A stretch of 64,000 nt of DNA from Chloracidobacterium thermophilum B (lineage in GTDB: Bacteria; Acidobacteriota; Blastocatellia; Chloracidobacteriales; Chloracidobacteriaceae), in NCBI RefSeq assembly GCF_000226295.1, contig NC_016025.1:558001-622000 (forward strand), read 5' to 3'. The position numbers and the translations under genes were made by a program. This document shows positions 18,751-29,127 of the stretch, piece by piece. A model generated the notes under the pieces. The model was not told where the DNA came from. It worked only from the letters and a program-made list of their open reading frames with translations, and made no database searches. How positions within the stretch are numbered: the stretch's first letter is position 1; every line of letters begins with the position of its first letter.

Positions 18751-20000
18751 TACGGGAAGCTCAAACCCGGAAGGAGTTTGGCGATCTCCTGAAATGTTTT
18801 CTGAAGCCAATCGCCGAATTGTTCGGTGGGCAAATCCTCGGCGTAGGAAACATGATAGACCACACCATTTGGCGTTGGTTTGCACTCTCCACCCAGAAGC
18901 TTGGTACGTTCTTCGCGTAGCCGGGGCGATTCGCCAATCTCGTAAAGGTCAACCGATGTCATCAGATCATAGACCGGCTTGCGCTGCAAAATGATAACCA
19001 GCGGAAAGGTGCGCTGTGACACCAGATACCGAAAGGTAAGGTCATAACGGTGCATGAGCAACTCTTCCTGATTGCTGTGCCCCTCGGTGATGTGCACGCG
19101 CCTTGGGTCCAGCCCATGGACAAACTGCTGCATGACTTTTTTGCGCTCATTGAACAGCTTGAAATACTGCACGGCAGTACGCCGCTTGAGGGTTGGAGAA
19201 GGGGGCGTCACCAACGACGGAACAGCCGAAGGCGTCAGACTCCGCCCAACCGGTGACGCCGTTCCGCCCGGCGGCGGCTCCGCTGCCTGGGGCGGAGGTG
19301 GCAGGCGGGTGCTGCTTTTCTCCAGGTCCAGAATGAACCCGACATCGTCACCGGCGGCTGCCGCCGGGGGTGGCACCGAGGCAGGTGACTTTGCCGGTTC
19401 CATCTCCATCAGTCCCAGAAAGTGTGTTGCGGAAGGGTCCACGAGCACTGTGTGTGTAGCCTCCACCTTGATCGTCCCAGAGAGGGATTCCACCTCTGTA
19501 CGGGACGTGGCCGGAGGCGATACACCAGCCTGGGACGGCCGGATAGCCTCCACTTCGGCCGGAGCAACAACGACCGTTGGAGGAATGAAGGTATCCGTCA
19601 CGGAAGGGTTCGGCGCAGCTTCCACTTGCTCAGGCGGAGCGGCTGCTGGCGACACAATGACGGTCGGAGGAATAACCGTGTCAGGTTCCGGCGGCGGCTT
19701 CTGACGCTGCGATTTGAGTGTTGGCGGATCGTCTATCTGGACGGCCGCTTCCGACCACGCCGCGATTTCAGGCGCACCGGCTGGCGCTGAGGCGGACAGC
19801 CTGCCCGATGAAGGGGACTCCGCAACGGGAAACTGTGGCGTAAAAAGCTGCACCCGTTCCTGTTCGCTCATCCGGGCGGTCACTTCCGCATCTGCGGGCA
19901 CAGCCACCGGCTCTGGAAGGGGTACCAGCGGCAACCCGTGATAGGGACAAAACCGCTTGCCGTCATCCCAGGGGTTTTCACACTTTGGACAGGCTTTCAT
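18750..20000 (-). CDS. Zinc-ribbon protein with long Pro-rich linker, unknown function
   Basis: 416 residues from the ATG at 20000, preferred to upstream codons because the conserved part starts there (MKACPKCENPW, then FCPYHG: a four-ligand zinc ribbon). Residues ~45-265 are Pro/Val/Ala-rich with repeated 'PPTVIV' and 'PPTVVV' segments, likely disordered. Residues ~270-416 form a basic helical/beta domain (LKRRTAVQYFKLFNERKKV, DLTFRYLVSQRTFPLVIILQ) of no family I know. Zinc ribbon plus disordered linker is common in signalling adaptors; the function here is not readable. Confidence 0.65.
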   Translation of the reverse strand: MKACPKCENPWDDGKRFCPYHGLPLVPLPEPVAVPADAEVTARMSEQERVQLFTPQFPVAESPSSGRLSASAPAGAPEIAAWSEAAVQIDDPPTLKSQRQKPPPEPDTVIPPTVIVSPAAAPPEQVEAAPNPSVTDTFIPPTVVVAPAEVEAIRPSQAGVSPPATSRTEVESLSGTIKVEATHTVLVDPSATHFLGLMEMEPAKSPASVPPPAAAAGDDVGFILDLEKSSTRLPPPPQAAEPPPGGTASPVGRSLTPSAVPSLVTPPSPTLKRRTAVQYFKLFNERKKVMQQFVHGLDPRRVHITEGHSNQEELLMHRYDLTFRYLVSQRTFPLVIILQRKPVYDLMTSVDLYEIGESPRLREERTKLLGGECKPTPNGVVYHVSYAEDLPTEQFGDWLQKTFQEIAKLLPGLSFP

Positions 20001-20072
20001 GAGGGTATCCACTCTCTTGCCGGTGCCGGCCGTCCAGCATAGACGCGGCCGGCACCAGGCGAGACTAAGCAC

Positions 20073-20597
20073 TCAACGAGTGGGTATCTGTCCCAGAGTT
20101 ACATCCAGCGGCGGGTGATTCGGTACGAGATCACAGAGATAACGTTCAACGACCCGGCCATCGCCGTCAATCAGAAATTGCGCTGGGAGTGGCACACCCA
20201 AAGCGGCTCCCGTGCCATAGCCCTTGAAGACCACCCACTCCGGGTCACTGAGCAACGGGTAGGGCAACGCCAAATCCCCGGCGATGAGCTTGGACGTTGG
20301 CACATCCGTTGTGGTCACAACCACCACTTCGGCTCCCCGTTCCTGAAAAGCTGGGTATTGTTCGCGCAACTCGACCAGTCGCGGATAGCAGAACGGTCAG
20401 ATGAATCCCCGGTCCACGATGCGGGTCAGGTAGAGCAGACACCACCGGGGCGCCACCGCCGACAGCGTAAAGGGCTGCCCGTGAATATCGGGCAATGTAA
20501 AGTCAGGCGCCAGTTGCCCCAGTTCCACAACCGACCGGCTCGGATAGGGAATGAAGTTTCCCTTGAAAGGCAGCTCCAGCAGCTTGGCAAGGTTCAC
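20073..20597 (-). CDS. Peroxiredoxin-like (AhpC/TSA) protein with TGA at the active-site position; candidate selenoprotein
   Basis: Thioredoxin-fold peroxiredoxin-like protein, 174 residues if the TGA at 20397-20399 is read as an amino acid. The GTG start at 20597 follows a GAGGGGGAC ribosome binding site. Residues ~25-45 (LAPDFTLPDIHGQPFTL) are the family's first strand and turn. The reading frame then runs DRGFI-TGA-PFCYPRLVELR, where related proteins have CPFC or CPYC. The TGA therefore replaces exactly the N-terminal cysteine of the CxxC motif, leaving UPFC. Reading resumes in the same frame to the natural C-terminus. A possible stem-loop lies just downstream (closing GTTC...GAAC, inner CGAC/GTCG around a CTGG loop). 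A nonsense mutation or base error cannot be excluded. Confidence 0.6.
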
Positions 20598-20621
20598 AGC
20601 CTGTCCCCCTCGTCAATGTCC

Positions 20622-21098
20622 TTATTCGTCACTGCCACCTTCGGGATGGAAGCCACGGGTTTTCCGGCTCTTGTAGGCTTCGCCGTACAACTTCAGCCGC
20701 GTCCGCAGGCTTGCCAAACGCTCACTGTAGTTCGGATAGCGCCGGATGAGTTTTTCGAGGTTGACCATGTACCACGGTCCGAACATCTCGCGCAGTTCCG
20801 GCAAGAACGGCTCCAGTTTGGTAAACACGGCAAAACATTCCGTGTTGGTGTCAAAAAACAAGGCTTCGTCCAGCGTTCCGTGGTTGACCAGCGCGGCGGC
20901 CATGTCCCAGTACGTCGTCACCTGCCGCCAGTAAGCGCCATACACCGGGTTGCGCTTGTCAAACAGCAGGTCTTTGATGTCTTGGGCCGATTCCGGGAAA
21001 AACTTGAAAGCCACGAAATCCCGCGCCTCGCGCATTACCGGGTCACGGCGCAGTTCGTAGAGTTTCAGAATCAGTTGCGCGTCTTCATGGGTCGCCAT
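20622..21098 (-). CDS. Hypothetical protein, helical
   Basis: 158 residues from the ATG at 21098, the Met that begins the compact helical part (MATHEDAQLILKLYELRRDP). It contains AKQ-free amphipathic helices, VTTYWDMAAALVNHGTL and an aromatic patch (MFGPWYMVNLEKLIRRYP). No signal peptide, membrane segment or catalytic motif is seen. It lies 24 bp upstream of the peroxiredoxin-like gene on the same strand and is probably co-transcribed, which may hint at a redox context. Family not recognised. Confidence 0.65.
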   Translation of the reverse strand: MATHEDAQLILKLYELRRDPVMREARDFVAFKFFPESAQDIKDLLFDKRNPVYGAYWRQVTTYWDMAAALVNHGTLDEALFFDTNTECFAVFTKLEPFLPELREMFGPWYMVNLEKLIRRYPNYSERLASLRTRLKLYGEAYKSRKTRGFHPEGGSDE

Positions 21099-21312
21099 GC
21101 CACAGCCTCGTGGTTGATAGGAAGAAATGTCTGTCGCCGGCACTGTATCACAGCCAGTGCGAAACGGTGGGCGCGAAAGTGCGGCGTCCGGCCCGGTGCG
21201 CTGGCCCCCAACGCCCTGTCAGCCCCGGAAGCACTGCCAAACTTCTGTAGCTTTCATTCAGAACAAGCTTTACACTTTGGCGGTTGTACCTTGTGCCAGC
21301 CCCACCTGCCTG

Positions 21313-24300
21313 ATGTCGGTTTACGACTGCGTACCACCTGGCTATATCGTGGCTGCCGAAGTGTACCGCAGCACCCGGACCCTGGTGCTGCGGGCACAGC
21401 GGGCGGACACGGGCGCGGCTGTCGTTCTCAAAACGACGGCCGAAGCCATGCCGCCGGCCGCCCTGATGCAACGCTACGACCACGAGTGGAACCTGCTTTC
21501 CTCGCTGGCCGCCCAGGCCGGGGAATGTTCCAGCATCATCTGCGCCCATGAACTGACGCGCGTCGGACATCGCCCCGTCCTCATTGTCGAAGACTTCGGC
21601 GGACAAGCGCTGCGCCACCTGGTGGCCTCATACACACATCTGCCGTTGACCGAACGGCTTGTCATTGCCATCGGTATCCTGGACGCACTGGAAGTCATCC
21701 ACGCGCACAACATCCTTCACAAGGATGTGAATCCCTCAAATATCGTCGTCAATCGCACCACCGGGCAGGTCAAACTCATTGACTTCGGCATTGCCGTCCG
21801 CAGCCGTCGCTTCGCAGTCCGGCATACCGCAACAGATATGTTCTAGGGCACGCTCGACTACCTCGCGCCGGAGCAGACCGGCCGCATGAGTTGCCCGATT
21901 GATGCGCGCGCCGACCTGTACGCTTTCGGCGTGCTGCTCTACGAGTTGCTGACCGGCACCCTGCCGTTTCGGGCGCACGACCCACTGGAAATCATCCATG
22001 CGCACCTGGCGCTCGTGCTGCCGCCCGTCCAGCAGCGCACTCCCCAGATACCGGCGCCCCTCTCCGACATCGTGGCCAAGCTTCTGGCCAAATCTCCCGA
22101 CGACCGCTACCAGACGGCTGCCGGCGTCCGGGCCGACCTGCTTGAGTGTCAGCGCCAGCTCACCGGCGACGGTCAGCACCCGCCACCCACCATTGATCCC
22201 TTTCCGCTGGGACGGCATGACGCCCGCACCTTTGTCATCCCCAAACGGCTGTATGGACGCGGGCGCGAAGTTGCCCTCCTGCGGGAAGCCTTCGACCGCA
22301 TCAGCCAGACCGGATGTGAAATGGTTCTCGTCACCGGGCCTTCCGGGATTGGGAAAACCGCCCTCATTGCCGAACTGCACGTGCCCGTCACGGCGCGGCG
22401 CAGTTTTTTCATTACCGGCAAATATGAGCAGTTGCGGGGAAGCACCCCCTATTCGGGGTTGGGACTGGCGCTCCGGCAGCTTGTCCGGCAACTGCTGGCG
22501 CGCAGTGACGCCGAACTCCAAAGCTGGCGGGAAGCCATCCGCACGGCCCTTGGCGCATCCGCCGCCATGCTGTTGCCGATTGTTCCCGATCTGGCACTCA
22601 TCGTGGGCGAGACTATGCCGGTGTATGAAATCTCCGGGATGGAAGCCTGCCACCGCCTGGAGCGCGCCTTTGAAGGGCTGCTGAGTGTTTTTGCCGCCAG
22701 ACATCACCCGCTGGTGCTGTTCCTGGATGATGTCCAGTGGGCCGATGCGGCCTCACTCGAACTTCTTGCCGCGCTGGCCCGCAACCGGCAGCGGGTACAG
22801 GCGCTCATCATTCTGGCCTCCCGTGATCAGGCGGAAAGCACCGGGCATTCACTCACACTGGCCCTGGACACCTTTCGCAGCACGGGCATTCCCCTGACCT
22901 ACATCCCCCTCAAGCCGCTGGGGCCCGACAGCGTGGAACAGCTTACGGCGGCGGCCATGGGTGCCACGGAGGATGTCGCGGCCGTGGCGGCCATCGTCCA
23001 TCGCAAAACCGGTGGCAACCCCTTCTTCGTCCGTGAGCTGCTGGAGCGCCTCGCCGCCGATGGCTGGCTGACCTTTCACCCGGGCCAGGGCTGGCGGGCC
23101 GACCTGGAAGGCATCGCCACGGCTGCGCTGACGGAAAATGCCGTCACCTTTCTCATCGAAAAACTCCACCGCTGCCCGGCTTCCGTCCAGCAGGTCCTGC
23201 ATGCCGCCGCCTGTCTTGGCAGCACCTTTGATGTGGCACAGGCCGCGCTGGCGGCGGAAACCGATGTGTCCACCGCACAGGCTGCCCTGGAAGCGGCGGT
23301 TGCCGCCGACCTCGTGCTGGGCGAAGCCACCGCCGGGCGTCGGACGGACCGTTTTGCCTTCGTTCATGACGGCGTACAGCAGGCGGCTTACGAACTGGCG
23401 CCGGAAGCGGAACGGCGCGCACGCCACTGGCGCATCGGCCGGCGCCTGCTGGCGGCGGCCCACCCCCTCACCCCGGACACTTCGCTGGCCAGCTTCACGA
23501 CCCGCCTCTTTGACATCGTCAACCACCTCAACCGGGGCCGTGAGCAAGCCACTGCAGAAGAACGTGAAGAACTGGCGCACCTCAACCTGCACGCCGGACG
23601 CGCCGCCAAAGCCGCGGCCGCCTTTGCGCCGGCGCTGGAGTATTTGCAGGTTGGGCTGGAACTCCTGCCCCCGGATGCCTGGGAAAACCACTACGAACTC
23701 GCCCTGCATCTGCACCTCGAAGCAGCCGAGACAGCCTTTTTCAGCGCCAACCCGAAGGTTGCCCAGACGCTCACGCAGACCGTTTTCCATCATGCCCGGA
23801 CGCTGCCTGACGCCCTTCTGGCGCATGAAATCGCCATCCTGTCCCACTCGGCCCAGTACCAATTCCACGCGGCGCTGGCCCATGCCCGGACGGTTTTGCA
23901 GCAGCTTGGCATTCCACTGCCCGAACACCCGACGCCAGCCGATATTGGCGCCGTCTGGGGACGCCTCGGCCCCCGTATCGCCTCCCTCGACACGGATGCG
24001 CCGCTGAACCTGCCGGAAATGCAGGACCATCAGGCGCTGGCGGCCTCCCGTCTGCTGTACCGGATGTCGGTGCCGGCGTTTCTCAGCAACAGCCCGTTGT
24101 TTACGCTAGTTGTGTTGTGGCGCGTGGCACTCGTTCTCGAACATGGCCTCAACGACCTGGCGGCCTCGTCCTTTGTGGCACTGGGACTCGTGTTGTGCAG
24201 TGGTTTCAACGACCCGGCGCAGGGGTATGCCACGGGGCGCTTTGCCCGCCGCCTGCTCGATCAGCGGCCCACGAGTGAAGCCCGCGCCCGGGCGCTGATT

Positions 24301-26646
24301 TCCTACTATTTCTTTCTCAGCGTCTGGCGGGAACCGGCCCGGGATTCGATCACGCCGCTCCGCGCGGCCTATCAGGAAGGGGTTGAAACCGGCGACCTGG
24401 AGTTTGCTTCGACGGCGCTGCTGGCTGTCACCTGGCTTGGTATCTTCATCGGCCAACCACTCGACAGCCTGGGACGCGATGCCCAAAAGCATAGCGAAGC
24501 CATCCGCGCCCTGCGCCAGGAACGCAACTACCGGACGAACAACCTCTGCCTGTCCTACGTCCGCAACCTGCGCACCCGGACAGATGACCCGATGCAGATC
24601 ACGTGGGGCGAGGGCGACCAGGCCATGGACGATGCCGCCGTAGCAGCCACCGGCGACCAGGGAACCCTTGGCACCCTGGCCTATCTGCGGATGAAGCTTG
24701 CCTATCTGTTTGGCGACGACCAGCGGGCCTATGAACAGTCCCTGCTGTGCGAAGCCAACATGACCGGTTTGCAGTCATCCTGCCTCCAGCCGAACGTGTA
24801 TCTGTTCGGCGCGCTGATCCGGCTGGCCCGGTTGCGCACCGGCCGTGTGGCGGAGCCGGAGGCCGAGGCCATGTGGAACTGGCTCGACGCCGCCCGCCGC
24901 CGCATGGCCCGGTGGGCCGGGCTGGCGCCGATGAACTATGGCCAGAAACTTCACCTGATAGACGCGGAACTCCACGCGCTGCGGGGTGACATCGGAGCCG
25001 CCCTGGAAGCATACGACCGGGCCATTGCCACGGCGCGTGAAAACGGCTTCATCCACGAGGAAGCCCTGGCCAACGAGTGTGCCGCGCGCTTTTTCCTCGA
25101 CCAGAAACGCACCAAAATCGCGCGCGCCTATGCCCAGGATGCACGCCGCGCCTATGTCCGGTGGGGGGCGACGGAAAAGGTCCGGTATTTCGATGAGCAG
25201 TACGGCGCGCTGCTGACGGAGCCGGACTTCATGCGCTCAACCGGCACCCACGTGGCGCTGACCACCACCAGCATCCCGACCTCCTCGACCAGCGGTGGCG
25301 GCTCACTCGATATGGCCAGCGTCATGAAAGCGGCCCGCGTGCTGGCCGGGGAAATCGTCCAGGAACGCCTCCTCGATGCCCTGCTGAGAATTGCCCTGGA
25401 AAATGCCGGCGCCACCCGTGGCGTCCTGATGCTCCCCCGGGAAGATGGCCGCTGGTACGTCGAAGCGGAGCGGGATGTCCACCGCGCAGCGCCGGCCACG
25501 CCGACGCCGCGCCCGTTGGAAGAAGTTGACGCGCTGCCGTTGAGCATCATCCACGTCGTCCTGCGCACCGGTGAAGGTATTTTCCTCGAAGATGCCACGG
25601 AATCCCCGGATTTCAGCCAGGACCCTTACGTTCAGTCCGTCGGGTTGCGGTCAGCGCTCTGCCTCCCGGCCCGGCATCGGGGGCAGGTACGCGCCCTGCT
25701 CTACCTGGAAAACCGCGCCGTCGCCAATGTCTTTCATGCCCAACGCCGCGAAGCCCTGACGATTCTCACCGCCCAGGCCGCGGTCTCGCTGGAAAATGCC
25801 CGTCTTTATGCCAACCTCGAGGAAAAGGTCCGGCAGCGGACGCAGGAACTGGCTGAAAAAAACCGGCGCCTCGAACAGACCACGACCGAAATCCTGGATG
25901 GAATCCGTTATGCCGAGCGCATTCAGCGCGCCATCCTGCCCACACCCGAAGAACTCACCCGGGCCTTTGCCGAGCATTTCGTTCTCTGGCGACCGCGGGA
26001 CATCGTCTCCGGCGATTTCTACTGGCTGCACTGCTGGTGCACCGCCGGGCGCGAGACACGCTGGCTGGCCGTGGCGGACTGTACAGGCCATGGCGTACCG
26101 GGTGCGCTGATGTCCATGATTGGGAATGAACTGCTCAACCAGATTGTCATTGAACGGGGCATCGAGTCGCCGGCGGCGATTCTGGAAGCCCTTGATACCG
26201 GCATCCGTACGGCATTGCGTCATGACGCGCGTCAGGATGCGCAGCGCGATGGCATGGACGTTGTGCTGTGCCGGCTTGAACCAGACGGCATTGTGACCTT
26301 TGCCGGGGCCGGGCGTCCGCTGTACGTCGTGGAACAGGGGCTTTTGCGCGAGATACGCGGCGACCGGGGCGGTGTCGGGAGCAGCAAACGGCAGCGTCTT
26401 TTCACCGGGCACCGCCTCCACCTGCCTCCCGGCGCGATGTTGTATCTGAGTTCGGATGGTTTTGCCGACCAGAACAATCCCCGGGGACAGCGTTACGGGT
26501 CTTCGGCGCTCAAACAAACGCTTCAGGAAGTGGCTTCCCAGGCGCTTCCTTTGCAGCAGCGGCACCTCGAATGGTGTTTTGACACGCACCGCAGCGGCGA
26601 GCCACAGCGGGATGATGTCACGCTGGTTGGCATCCGCATCTCGTAA
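21313..26646 (+). pseudogene. Giant Ser/Thr kinase - AAA ATPase - GAF - PP2C/SpoIIE signalling protein, one in-frame TAG
   Basis: Read through, 1777 residues. Kinase domain: VVLKTT, catalytic loop HKDVNPSNIVVN and metal-binding IDFG. At codon 178 (21844-21846) a TAG stands just before GTLDYLAPEQTGRM, where a GAG or CAG is expected. After it come the kinase C-lobe, Walker A TGPSGIGKT (~340), Walker B LVLFLDDVQWAD (~466) and a long helical TPR-like region to ~1300. A GAF domain (~1345-1495), a coiled coil and a SpoIIE-type phosphatase domain (RDIVSGDFYWLH, CTGHGVPGALMSMIGNELLN) follow. Such proteins are multi-input signalling hubs in which kinase and phosphatase outputs are joined. The stop would leave a dead N-terminal stub plus a reinitiated product from about 21886. 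Mutation and base error are equally possible. Confidence 0.82.
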
Positions 26647-26695
26647 GAGTTCGGGTCATGGCAGGACTGTGCGCTTTGGGATTGGAAATCGTTGC

Positions 26696-26937
26696 TCAGG
26701 GTTCTTCAGCTTCGAGGCGCTGCAAGAATCGCTCAACTGCTGATTTCAGGGCCGGTATGTCACGCTGCACGGTATGCCAAACAACGTCGGTGTCTATCTC
26801 GAAGTAACCATGCACCAGGACGTTGCGCATACCGATGATTTTGGTCCAGGGAATCTCAGCCGCCAGCATCCGAACCTCTTCTGGCAAGGCGCGGGCTGCC
26901 TCACCAATGATTTGAAGATGCCGAAGAAACCACGTTT
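26696..26937 (-). pseudogene. hepT: HepT (HEPN RNase toxin) 3' fragment
   Basis: C-terminal part of a HEPN toxin: TWFLRHLQIIGEAARALP, then the RX4-6H active-site region MRNVLVHGYFEID. The 5' part is at 28308-28418, separated by the IS element 26938-28307. Joining the two across the element with its TTAC target gives ...DELLQTWFLRH..., matching EELIQTWVLYH in the complete copy at 39715-40071. Confidence 0.85.
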
Positions 26938-28307
26938 TTGACATACTCCCCTGCCTAAAGGCAGGGGATTCTTGTTCTTGGTTCTGCGAGCGCACTTACT
27001 TCATCAGGTTGCCCCTCTAAAGCAGCGGTGCATCTCTCCCCAAGCGTTCCCTCTTTCGAGGCAGTTCCCTTTTGCCCAAAGGTACTGTTTTGCCACTCCA
27101 TTCCCAAGATGCTTAGTCCCTTCTTGAGGATGTTCAAAGCCGCATTCTGGTCTCTGTCTGATTCAAATCCACATTTAGGACAACTATGGGTTCTGGTGGA
27201 TAGGGTTTTTACTACCCTATGCCCACAGTTACTACAGTCCTGTGTGGTGTACTGCGGCGGTACGCTGACTACTGCCTTGTCCCATACCTTACCGTAGTAG
27301 TCTAACCACTGGGTGAACTGCGACCAGCTAGCATCATGAATGGATTTGGCAAGATGATGGTTCTTGACCAGGTTCTTCACCTGCAAGTCTTCGTACACCA
27401 CGACATCGTGAGATGCCACCACGCACCGAGCTAACTTAATCACCCAGTCTTTACGCTGGCGTTGGACTTTCAGATGTGCTTTGCCTAGTCTTTTCTTTTG
27501 CTTGTGGTAGTTCTTAGATTGAGGTTTCGCCCCTTTCTTGAACTTCCTACTCAACCTGCGCTGGTGGCGCTTTAGCCGCTTCTCTGCTTTCCGCAGATAC
27601 TTAGGACACTCTACAGGGTTGCCGTTCTGGTCGGTGTAGAAAGCCCTTTAAGCCCAAGTCAATGCCAATAACATTGCCTGTGTATGCTCCCTGCTCTTTG
27701 CGCTCCACATCCAAGCAGAACTGGGCATAGTACCCATCTGCCCTGCGTATCACCCGCACCCGATTGATTTTGGAGTTTAGGATATGGTGTCTTGCCTCAC
27801 CATTGCAGTACAAGGCGAATGTTCCTGCGTTGAAGCCGTCGGTGAACGTGATGGACATGCCGTCAGGAGACAGCTTCCAGCCGGACAGCTTGTACTCGAC
27901 CGACCGACAGTTCTTCTTGAACTGCGGATAGCCTTTCTTGACCGCCTTGTTTCTGCAGTTGGTATCGAACCGGGAAATGGAAGCCCAAGCTCGCTCTGCA
28001 CTTGCCTGCCTTGCCGCTGAGTTTAACTTCCTGACAAAGTCAAACTCTTTGGCCAGGTCTTTGCAATGGGCATAGAGAACAGCTTTGTTGACGCTCTTGT
28101 TGTCCATCCAGTACCGCACACATTTGTTTCTGACAAACTGTGCGGTACGGATGGCTTCATCCAGAGCCTGATACTGCTCTGCTGTCCCGTTGAGTAGCTT
28201 GGCTTCCATGACTCTCATACTGCTATTTTATCACAGGTTTGGCTTGATAAAACAGCGTGCGCCTTATATCCCTGCCCTAAAGTGCAGGGCTTTACGGCGT
28301 TTTTTCG
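26938..28307 (-). mobile_element. IS200/IS605-type tnpB-only element inserted in hepT
   Basis: 1370 bp. On the minus strand it begins CGAAAAAACGCC right after the target TTAC (28311-28308), has a left-end hairpin (CCCTGCACTTTAGGGCAGGG), then tnpB, and ends with the right-end hairpin and AGTATGTCAA before AAACGTGG of hepT. There is no target duplication, as expected for this family. Ends and target match those at 1066-1097 and 6437-6493. The right-end region overlapping the tnpB 3' end is where the guide (omega/re) RNA of such elements is made. Confidence 0.88.
26955..28218 (-). pseudogene. tnpB: TnpB RNA-guided nuclease family, single-base frameshift
   Basis: Product of about 420 residues if a one-base insertion near 27647 is ignored (GGG here, GG in the copy at position 1). 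N-terminal part 28218-27640 ends GIDLGLKG; the second part resumes with RRLSRKFKKGAK. RuvC residues are in GIDLGLK (D), VYEDLQVKN (E) and DRDQNAALN (D). The zinc finger is CSNCGH...CPKCGF. Except for the frameshift, all catalytic parts are present, so slippage in the G run or a base error would leave a working protein. Confidence 0.88.
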
Positions 28308-28418
28308 GTAAGAGTTCATCTTGCTCAAATGGTTTCCTGTTCGCGATCCGCATAGCGCTCAATGGCAGCAAGGGATGTCAGTATGTCGCGCAGTCGCTCT
28401 CTCTCTGCTATCCCTCAT
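28308..28418 (-). pseudogene. hepT: HepT 5' fragment, with extra frameshifts
   Basis: The ATG at 28418 overlaps the mntA stop (ATGA). The sequence encodes MRDSRE..., RLRDILTSLAAIERYADR and PFEQDEL, but in three frames: one shift in an (AG)5 run near 28400 and another near 28345. The order matches the intact hepT at 39715-40071. It ends at TTAC where the IS element starts. Confidence 0.8.
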
Positions 28419-28565
28419 ACGGGCACGGCCTCCTGAAGGACGCGCTCCCGAATGCGTGACTTCAAGTCTCGTTCCGTCACCACATCCACGCGGCAACCCA
28501 AAAGCTGCTCCAGGTCATACTGGAGCCCTCCGAGATCAAAAAGCGACCGTCCGGTTTCCAACTCC
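28415..28565 (-). pseudogene. mntA: MntA nucleotidyltransferase antitoxin, 3' fragment
   Basis: Encodes [20 protein letters not shown]...[24 protein letters not shown], the C-terminal part of the MNT-domain antitoxin paired with HepT. The N-terminal part is at 56089-56232; both share GGAG at the break and join in frame as [14 protein letters not shown]. This end lies directly against the hsdS fragment. Confidence 0.88.
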
Positions 28566-29127
28566 GGTCCATGTAATCGAGGAAGCGGACGATGGCGGTT
28601 TGTTCGGGGAGGGGGGGAACGGGGACATAGAACGACCCAAGTCGCCCCTCGGCAATTGCCGGGTAAGCTGTGCCAACCGATTCGGCAGTTACACGATCAG
28701 TGAAAGTATTGCTCTGCACCAAGTAGCTCACGTATTTCGGCTGTGTGCTGGGTCCTGGCGTCAAAACAGCAAAGCCGGTCGAACACACTAGAGCCTCTGC
28801 GTCTTTGTCCACATAATAGACCGCCTTCAGGTAAGTTCGAACGGTTGAGATAATGGTAACTCCCATATGGAGAACTCGTCTGGCGCGGGAGGGGGCGTTA
28901 CCAAATCGCAGCCGTTGTGGCTCTCTGGTTAGAAAACCTGTGCCCACCGTACCTATGTCAATGTACCGGAATTCATAGTCAGCAGGAGTAGTGTCTGGCA
29001 GGACACTCGCATTTAACCGTACCAACCGTTTGAGCGGCTTGAGTTCCCAATGCTCCGGCACCTGGCCCAGCCACGGGACGCCGGAGTCTTTGTAGGCGGG
29101 GTAGGGCTTGAGGCCGTCCATCATCAC
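28562..29127 (-). pseudogene. hsdS: Type I specificity subunit HsdS, N-terminal part (part 1 of 3)
   Basis: Starts MMMDGLKPYPAYKDSGVPWL, typical of one HsdS class. It covers the first target-recognition domain and the start of the central conserved helix ([18 protein letters not shown]), then breaks into mntA sequence at GGAG. The rest of the gene is at 55840-56092 and 53519-54189. Joined, the parts give one normal-size HsdS with two recognition domains. It overlaps the DUF262 gene stop by 4 bp, so these were one operon. The C7 run at 28611-28617 keeps the frame here. Confidence 0.85.
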
